NCBI GenBank assembly: GCA_946811695.1
Contig: OX328125.1
Coordinates: 51,994,994-52,058,993 of the forward strand
Direction: 5' to 3'
Source: Gonocerus acuteangulatus
Taxonomy: Eukaryota; Arthropoda; Insecta; Hemiptera; Coreidae
Length of the DNA: 64,000 nt
Positions 56,933 through 64,000 of the stretch are shown one piece after another. A model generated the notes under the pieces. The model worked only from the letters and a program-made list of their open reading frames with translations, had not been told where the DNA came from and did no database searches. A program made the translations under genes and the position numbers. Each line of letters opens with the position of its first letter. Within the stretch, counting starts at the first letter, position 1.

Positions 56933-57231
56933 TGTAGGGAGGTAATAAAGTTGGTGAAACTTTGTGGTGAAGTTTTTATTATTTGACCTTCCGCCTAGCA
57001 CGAAAATATGAAGAATAGAATACGGCCAGTTGAAGAATAATTATAATTTTTTTAGAGCCTTTTGATTTTTTTTTTAAGTTAATTAGAATATTTTCACTCC
57101 AAAATATAATAATTTTGTTCCACGTGGTTCTGACCAATCAAGTATATTCACTTTTTTGGATATATATATGGCATAGGTCAAAAATATTACTTCATTTTTC
57201 TTTTGTACAACTTTATTGTAGTTTGCCCTAC

Positions 57232-57259
57232 ATGTTTAATAATAATCCCACATCCTCAG
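57232..57259 (-). ncRNA. degenerate hammerhead-like motif
   Basis: On the - strand CCCCTGAGGATGTGGGATTA, then TTATTAAACATGTAGGG. It is homologous to the arms at 56733 and 56903, but GAAAC has become TAAAC and stem II pairing is poor, so it is expected to be dead. Confidence 0.3.
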
Positions 57260-57769
57260 GGGCCATTACCTCCTAAACAATTTCTGAATTATATTTTAGT
57301 CATTCCAAAACATTTTTTACTTATTGCTAATTTGTTATCCCTAGTTAAGTTTTAAAAATCCACATCTAAAATGTTTGTCAAAGTATAATATAATTTTTTT
57401 TTTAAATGTACATACCAGGCGTGTGGTTAGCTCGCCACCCATATTAAGACTGAGGCTAGCTAATCACCTGTGTCGAGAGGCTTAGAAATCAGCTGATTAC
57501 AATACGTTCGATAATCTTTGTACTATTATTTCAAATCGATTATTAGCTATTTTCTTATAGTATTATAAAATATTTGATTTATAGACATTATATTTTGTGT
57601 TCATTTTATTTACTGGTCTTTAATTTTGTTAAAATTGTTATCGACTTTGCAATTATATTTCAAGGCAATTTTACAAACCCCATCACAAACTAGCTTCTCC
57701 CTATGAAGGGAGGGAGGAACCGCCCTAAAAAAAAATAGCCAACTAAGCTATTACACAGAAAAAAATCTT

Positions 57770-57866
57770 ATTTAATTTATTTTTAAGGTTTTTATGACAC
57801 ATTTTTACCGATTAAATTTCGGGGGGGGGGGGGGTGCAGCCCCCCCTTATAAACGCCATGGGTAAC
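57770..57866. repeat. hAT MITE right-end fragment
   Basis: TTATTTAATTTATTTTTAAG..., a G-run, GCAGCCCCCC, then CTTATAAACGCCATGG, matching the 3' side of the family. A subfamily 2 Helentron-like terminus (GGGAGGAACCGCCCTAA) lies just left at about 57690-57727. Confidence 0.6.
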
Positions 57867-58353
57867 ACTCGAACATACATTAAATATCGGGGGTTATTTT
57901 TGGTATATAGCAAGTAGGAGCGATGATGCCATCTTTCATAAATTCTCTAACGTGTGGAACCTAAATCCCTAGGATAAAGTACTAAAATCAGGAGAAAGAT
58001 TGGTTAAATTAATTGCTCCAAGATGGTAAATAAGACGAGGAAGAATTGCCCGATAACCGCTAAGGGCTGAGAAGAGGGTTGATAGAGGCTCTCAGAGTTT
58101 CACAAGAAACCAAGGACGGTGGGGAGGTATATAGGAACCGGTGAGGAGTTGCTTGGACACAGAACAGCAACACCCCCGCAGCTGGCAACATGAAAGCAAT
58201 AGTGAGTACTTAGTAATTAGCAAAACAAATTGATGATTAGTTTAGTTTACGTCTACAAGAGTGCGCTGGATATCCGTATTAAAATTTATTATTTTATTAA
58301 TAAAAGTAAAGAAGAACAAAAAAACCAAAAACCGCAAAGTTTGCAGCCGAATT

Positions 58354-58354
58354 A

Positions 58355-58418
<64 letters not shown>

Positions 58419-58510
58419 TGCTATAAACAAAACAAATCAATCTATCGAAAATTCATTATATATATATAGGCGCTATAAACAAAACAAATCAATGTATCGA
58501 AAATTCATTT
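58354..58510. repeat. (TA)n tract followed by two ~53-bp tandem units
   Basis: TA tract 58354-58415; then GGTGCTATAAACAAAACAAATCAATCTATCG... and GGCGCTATAAACAAAACAAATCAATGTATCG..., two near-identical copies separated by a short TA run. Confidence 0.85.
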
Positions 58511-59030
58511 TAGTTAGTCAAAAAGTTTTTTTGTTAATCTAAAATCACCAGTAAAATAAATTTTGATGCTCAGTTTCAAAATTATCTTGAGTTAAATAAA
58601 AAAAACGAAATGAATTCAAATAGTCATTTATTTTTTATTACTTACTTTTATTATTAATTGATAATTTGATTATAAAATGGGTGGAGTTATATTCGGAAGG
58701 TTGTTAAGCAGTACAAAGGATCTATTAAAATGGTTATTGTTGTTAATTAACCTTCTGCCAAAAACACTCAGAAACGGCGTCACTTTAGCCTGTTTCCATA
58801 ACGATATTATCCCTAGTGTCATTAAGAAAACTTGGAGAGGATATTGTGTTTATATTTTGTGAAAAATTTAAACACGTACTCTGACATCTTGAAGAAAAGT
58901 TAGATTTAACGGAAATTACTTACTCTGCCTCTTCCAATTCCGCTCGTAAAGCTCTATTACAAACAACAAAATATTGTTTCTAATTTTACATATGTTGTTT
59001 TACTGAGAAATTCATTTTAAAGCTGAGGTA
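58511..59030. other. intergenic, nothing recognised
   Basis: AT-rich. A short + strand frame at 58677-58862 (MGGVIFGRLLSSTKDLLKWL...) looks protein-like but has no recognised family, splice partner or repeat match. Confidence 0.35.
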
Positions 59031-59345
59031 AAAAAAACAAAAACAATAAGCAAAAAAAAAAAAACTGAAGAAAACGGAGAGAAAAAGCACTTATTTCTCC
59101 CTCTAAGATCGTCACATAGAAAATTACTTGCGAACAGTTTTTGGAAGGAATTTAATAAGTTTTGGAATGGCGAATAGTGCCACGATTTCCCAATAGTTTT
59201 CGAGACCTTTAAGAAAATATATAAAAATCCAAAAATGCTCACGTCTGTAAATAAAATTATTTTTTATTTTATTTCCTAGACTCCAAAGATAGCTAAAATT
59301 TTAGTTTGGACGAATGCCATACCTCTGGAAAAACGTTCAACTGGA
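59031..59345 (+). repeat. diverged Helentron subfamily 2 internal unit
   Basis: AAAAAGCACTTATTTCTCCC, ATTACTTGCGAACAGTTTTT, and TCCCAATAGTTTTCGAGACC in the order seen at 50880 and 52500. Confidence 0.5.
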
Positions 59346-60429
59346 TCCATCGTTTCTGGGTAGCTAAACCAAAAAGTAGTTACGAAAAATATTTTTTTTC
59401 ACTATTCTGAAAACCATTCCAATGCTTTTTCCATAATATTAATATTATTTTTATTATTTATTTCCTATTTTCATAAAATAATATGATTTTATTTTTTCCT
59501 CGTGAGCCTACTAGGGCCAACTGGAAAACCAAGTGTGTTTTGCGTTTAAATCTGCACAACACATGGATCTGTAGAAAAAAAAATACAGTATTAAGTTATT
59601 GAAGTGCATTCATTTATAGCAGACTATCATTTTAATTCAGACTGTAAATTCCCCGATATTTTTTCCTTTAATAAATAAATGACAATTTAACATTCGCAAA
59701 CAAATTTAAACTCAATTTTTCGATAGCATGAAAACAAGTTAGACATTTGAATTATCTAGGATTTTTTAAATAGCAATTAAAACTAAAATTATATAGGAAT
59801 GTACTTGTAAATAAATAAGAGGATTCAATTATAAAAAAGTACTTATCCGCTAGCAATTAGTATTTTGCAAGAAGGAAACTTCACGCAAGTAATAGTTAAT
59901 TCTTTGGATTATGCAGATTTTTTTAACAGGTTCGATATGCAGGTCAGACTAAAACAAAGTGCGAACCAGTTGTAGAGCACCCTTCTGACTGCATGTCAGT
60001 TGCATAGACAGACAGCTTAAGCCCCTAATCAATATGCACCAAGTGCCGGAGGGCAATCTTTCAAGGAACGAGTAACAGATTGCAAAAAAGCCTGCATATT
60101 CTAGTTACAGCACTCTTACACGATGTTAAAGCTGTAACACTCCAAGTCTTTAGTTCTTTAGGCTAGCATTACTACGTCGATTCATGCTTAGTAGTTATTG
60201 CATTATGAAAATTAATGAATTGCCATTCGTTTAAATACCATTCGGAAATCATCATATTTGGTTCAATATTGCTGCAGCCATCTCTATATACATTTATTAG
60301 AAACGAAATATAAAAATAATCTAGTGCCATAACAACCAATGTAAATTCAAAATAAAAATTAATAGTTTTGTTTTTTTATATTTTTAATGAACAGCCGACT
60401 CAATTATTAATTTTTTTTTCGTAAACCCC

Positions 60430-60910
60430 AACTCTTGAAGGACCTATTTTGATTATTTTTACAAGACTTATTGGGAGTTTCTTTGTAAGGAGTAAACCCC
60501 TCCAATTTACTCATTTAGTTTATTTTTAAAACACATTGTTCTCTTTAGATACTTATGAAGTATACCGGGTTTCGTTGTAATATAACAACAATTTTCAGGA
60601 AATTATAAATTTCGGTTACTTGAGAATTGTTTCAGATCTTAACGAACTAAAATTTATAAATTTACAAATATTATATTACCACAATTGAGCAGTTTTAGAT
60701 TTGTCGTTTATTTTTAAAACAAATCCTTCTCTTTAGCTACTCATGGCGTATACCGAGTTTCGTTGAAATATACCATAATACCATATTGTGGCTGGTATAG
60801 GCAGATTAGTTATTTGGGTCCAGAGTTAAACCCCACTCCAGATGGACCGATTTTGGTGGTTAATGAACTCCTTCAATCGTTTGCTAGGGGAATCCTATAT
60901 ACCTATCCTA
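60430..60910 (+). repeat. old Helentron subfamily 1 relic
   Basis: Diverged units with GGCGTATACCGAGTTTCGTT, TTGGGTCCAGAGTTAAACCC, and CAGATGGACCGATTTTGGTG. No ends survive. Confidence 0.5.
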
Positions 60911-60936
60911 TATATAAATATTTTTTTTTTTTTGGT

Positions 60937-61008
60937 GGGGATTGAACCCATCATCTCCCACATATGAATCTAAGGCGTTAGCCACTTGACCAAGGAGATA
61001 CCCCCATG
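60937..61008 (-). repeat. tRNA-derived SINE head, family A
   Basis: On the - strand GGGGGTATCTCCTTGGTCAA, GTGGCTAACGCC (A box region) and GGGTTCAATCCCCACC (B box). The body is missing: the sequence breaks off at a T-run. The cloverleaf is incomplete, so it is not called as a tRNA gene. Confidence 0.6.
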
Positions 61009-61662
61009 TAAAGGTAAATTATTAACTAATATTGATAAATGTATTAAATATATCCTAACACGAGGCGTGTCCAATGGAATTCTACCTCCACTTGTGTATA
61101 ATGAGAAGTAGAGAAACTGTCATAGCTAGTGGGCATAACAACCTTGTCAGCTAGAACTGATTCGATTTTACAAACGCTCAATATCGCCTCGTGTCCAGAG
61201 ATTACACGCTACTAAATTCAACACTTTTTTAGACATTTTTACAAACTAACTCGGTTAGTTTTTTATTATATCAGTACACAAATACTGATTCTGTAACATA
61301 TTTAAGCAAACTATTGCTGCTATGATTATATATAACTTAGGAAATAAAATTGGTATATTATTATGATACATAGGTGTGCGCGTTTGACTACATACAATGA
61401 CCTTTTTTCCAGCAAAAACTATAAATACTAATTTAAAACGAATTGCTAAACAAATTCCAAAGACATATTCATCTATAACTTTTTTTAATATTCTGTATTC
61501 ATGAAATCTTCTCATGTCCAGACATCTGACATTATTTTTATTATTATTGACACACATTATTATACTATTAATCGAATGCTTAGGCTATTAACACTGGTGT
61601 ATCTACGTTTTAATATCTAAAAATTGGGTATGAAGTATGACCTCTTTAAACGAGACTAATAA

Positions 61663-61918
61663 CATGGGCGTATATAGAAAATAATTTCGGAGGGGGCTGG
61701 GAAAATTTCGGGGGGGGGCTGAGACCATTTCCGGTGTATGGAATACTAACAATTTAGATCTTGGAAGAGTTTTAGCCAATTTAAACGCTATTACACCCAA
61801 AATAGAATATGTTTTATGAACTAAATGATCTTATTTAATTTATGAAATTTTTACCGATCAAATCAAAATTTCGGGAGGGGGGCTGCAGCCCCCTCAGCCC
61901 CCCTTATATACGCCCATG
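61663..61918. mobile_element. hAT-type MITE, full length
   Basis: CATGGGCGTATATAGAAAAT ... TTATATACGCCCATG, 256 bp; TSD ACTAATAA / ACCAATAA with one mismatch. Inner G-rich and C-rich blocks pair. Confidence 0.82.
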
Positions 61919-61929
61919 ACCAATAATGA

Positions 61930-62014
61930 AAGCTATTATTGAACCGCAGGCGGTATTTGAACCCATGCATCAAAAGTAATTCTCGGTCCAAGAGACCACT
62001 GAGGTTCCGGCCCC
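61930..62014 (-). repeat. tRNA-derived SINE head
   Basis: On the - strand GGGGCCGGAACCTCAGTGGT, CTCTTGGACCGAGAATTAC and GGGTTCAAATACCGCC (B box). Located within 12 bp of the hAT MITE. Confidence 0.55.
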
Positions 62015-62463
62015 TAATCTCATGAATATTTTAGTTCTTAGCTGATTTATATTTAATAGTAATGAAAAAACAAAACAAAAAAACAACTCTTTTAATGTAT
62101 AAAATCTGGTATCATGCGAGTATATGTTTACTCCTCTGTTGTTCATCGTGATGTATTTTCCTTATAAGAAACGTTTTTATTGGAATAAGCATATGATGAT
62201 TTCCCACTTCATCCACTTGCGGCATTCCATGAGTCGTGGTTAATCATGTTAGTACGAGAGAATACATTTTGCGGCTATTAATGGCTTGGCAACATCTTGG
62301 AATTTTGAAATATTTCTCCAGTGAGATAATGCCCCACACACGTCACCCCAAAAGATTCTGGAGAATATCGAGAATACATTAGTGCATCTTAAGATATATA
62401 TAAATATATGTATTTATGGAACGGCTTCTTTCTCCAGCGGTGTCGCTCCTCTCTCCATCGCAA

Positions 62464-62495
62464 TATTTCGTCGGGTTCATCTCCGACTTCTTCAG
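62464..62495 (-). ncRNA. hammerhead-ribozyme-like core with strong stem II
   Basis: On the - strand: CTGAAGA, stem II GTCGG-AGATGAAC-CCGAC, then GAAATA. Core nucleotides match CUGANGA / GAAA and stem II is five perfect pairs. The sequence is otherwise unrelated to the two palindromes, which strengthens the case that the fold is conserved. Confidence 0.5.
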
Positions 62496-62533
62496 GCTGC
62501 TATGTGTCGTCCTCGGTGGTTATCAAGGGAATG

Positions 62534-62540
<7 letters not shown>

Positions 62541-62565
<25 letters not shown>
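62541..62565. repeat. (TA)n microsatellite
   Basis: Short TA tract. Confidence 0.9.
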
Positions 62566-63387
62566 TTAAGGTTTTATGTAGAACTATACTCTAACACTAG
62601 TAAAATGATATTCGAATCTGGATTACAAGTAATAACATAATTCTTGCTCTATTAAATAAAATTCGAACTTTATTGTTTCATTTCCTAAAACAATTCTTCA
62701 TGAAAGAATAAATCCCCAAAAAAACATATATGTGAAATAGAGGCCAAGTTCCTCCCCCCACAAAGAAACACTCCCTTCCTCAAAAATATCCCCTCCTAAA
62801 ACCCCCCAAAAACGCTTTACCATTCTACACTCCAAAAAAGTAGTATGAGTTGGTGTATTAATTCAACCAAAAATATTTGCCAATACAAGAGACGATACAA
62901 AAAAGAAATGTCCAAGTTCATTACTTGGAAGACCTCATAGTTACTTACTAAGAAAAGTAAAGACACTTCAACTGACCTTTAAAAACAACAATAAAAATAC
63001 TTATATCCAGTTACTAAAATATCACTTTCCTCAACCAGGTATATTCTTAAACTTGGCAATGCTTTTTTTGTGCCGAAATTATCTTTAGAGAAAAACTAAA
63101 GGTTGGGTTTGGTTTTGTTCAAGAAATATTGGCTACACTGAACCATTCAGATTGTGACGGCCATTTTAAATCGACAGCCATTTTGAATAATGTCTCAAAT
63201 TTATTTGTTGATGTTCCTGATAATTAGAATAACTCGAACTCATTGATGACTTTTCATCATTATAACTAAGGAGCGCTAGCTATTCTTTGAAAAGAGCTAT
63301 CTACTCGCAGGCTCTGCTGCTGGCCTCTGTCGGCTGTTAGATGAAGTGCTGTTGTGCTGGCATCTGCCGGTATCATTATGAACTAAA
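62566..63387. other. intergenic, nothing recognised
   Basis: No exon, RNA gene or repeat match supported. Confidence 0.45.
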
Positions 63388-63514
63388 ACAAACTCACATC
63401 GCTTGACCGATTTTCGTAACTGGGTATAGACAACTAGGTATCAAGTAGATCTTGATACGGGGGGGAGTCATAGACAGAAAGTAGGTGTAGCATGGCACAC
63501 TGGGTAACAGCTAG
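63388..63514 (+). repeat. Helitron 3' end fragment
   Basis: Last unit and terminus of the 6933-8121 family: TTGACCGATTTTCGTAACTG, GAAAGTAGGTGTAGCATGGC, and GGGTAACAGCTAG followed by T. This second copy fixes the 3' terminus at CTAG/T. Confidence 0.65.
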
Positions 63515-64000
63515 TCCATTATAAAAAATTCATCCGTACCTACATCATTAAAAATAATGTAAACAGAGCTCCATATCCATAACATGTCCTTAGTCACACA
63601 CAATATATTTATGTTTTGATACAATATAACACGGCATATATTTGGCTTAAGTATGCAACTTCCATTTTATGAAATTTAATACATTGGTTCTGTAGATGTG
63701 TGGTTGTCATGATTAATTTTTTTAATTTAAATTTTTAAACAAGTTTAATTCGATTTTACACAATGAGTAACATTTGACTCTAAATATAGACAATGTTAAA
63801 AAGAATTCATACATAAGGTATTGAGTAAAGAGTCTAGAAAAAGTTTATATAAGGCAGGTATGAAATTCAAAAGAAGCAGAAATATCGCTTGTTTCTTGTT
63901 ATGAAAAGCTGTTGCTTCAGTTTACAGATTACCAAATTAGCAATATGTTTAAGATTTTTTTGCAAAATTATAAACAAAACCTAAGCTGTTTAAGCTGTAC
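63515..64000. other. intergenic, nothing recognised
   Basis: AT-rich to the window end with no supportable feature. Confidence 0.45.

Larger units (their letters stand above)
56663..57007. repeat. 345-bp palindrome carrying two hammerhead-like motifs
   Basis: Left arm 56663-56820 and right arm about 56838-57007 are inverted copies with a few differences; the centre is about 20 bp. Each arm contains CCCCTGAAGAG...GTGAAACATGTAGGG. Long imperfect palindromes of this kind arise from head-to-head copies of one element. Confidence 0.8.

Overview
This is an AT-rich, intron-bearing, repeat-dense nuclear segment from an animal, most likely an invertebrate. GT-AG introns, a metazoan-type SIRT6, 5S- and tRNA-derived SINEs, Helitron/Helentron-like elements, and Tc1, piggyBac and hAT relics support this. 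An arthropod is my best guess, but the species cannot be read from the sequence. Almost every long open frame is a shadow of low-complexity (TA)n tracts or repeats; no bacterial-style operons, tRNA arrays or CRISPRs are present.

Only two real protein-coding genes are supported. (1) The last three coding exons (+ strand, 1783-1907, 2337-2382, 6440-6530) of an unidentified gene that starts left of the window and ends in a predicted coiled coil, with a poly(A) signal at 6841. (2) A complete seven-exon sirtuin gene on the - strand (ATG at 26293, stop at 13895). It encodes a 348-residue SIRT6 orthologue with all catalytic and zinc-binding residues at positions almost identical to human SIRT6. Intron 5 is loaded with insertions and contains a nearly identical partial copy of exon 5.

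The rest is mobile DNA. 0-10 kb: SINEs with tRNA-type and 5S-type heads, a near-full Helentron-like element (3862-5262), and a Helitron with canonical TC...CTAG ends (6933-8121) just after gene 1. 10-26 kb: SIRT6, interrupted by a Helentron-like element, a SINE, a hAT MITE, a Tc1 foldback carrying a piggyBac MITE, and a 1.55-kb piggyBac relic. 27-42 kb: hAT MITE, Helentron copy, SINEs, a mariner-type MITE and a 56-bp minisatellite. 42-64 kb: palindromes with hammerhead-ribozyme-like cores, a long A-run/TATC/TA microsatellite cluster, nested Helentrons (50.8-53.4 kb), a LINE fragment and more hAT MITEs.

Three patterns stand out. Helentron-like subfamilies have 5' and 3' ends that change together so that they stay complementary. 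SINEs with unrelated Pol III heads share one 3' tail. Six loci carry hammerhead-like cores (CTGANGA - stem - GAAA), some degenerate, four of them in two large palindromes.
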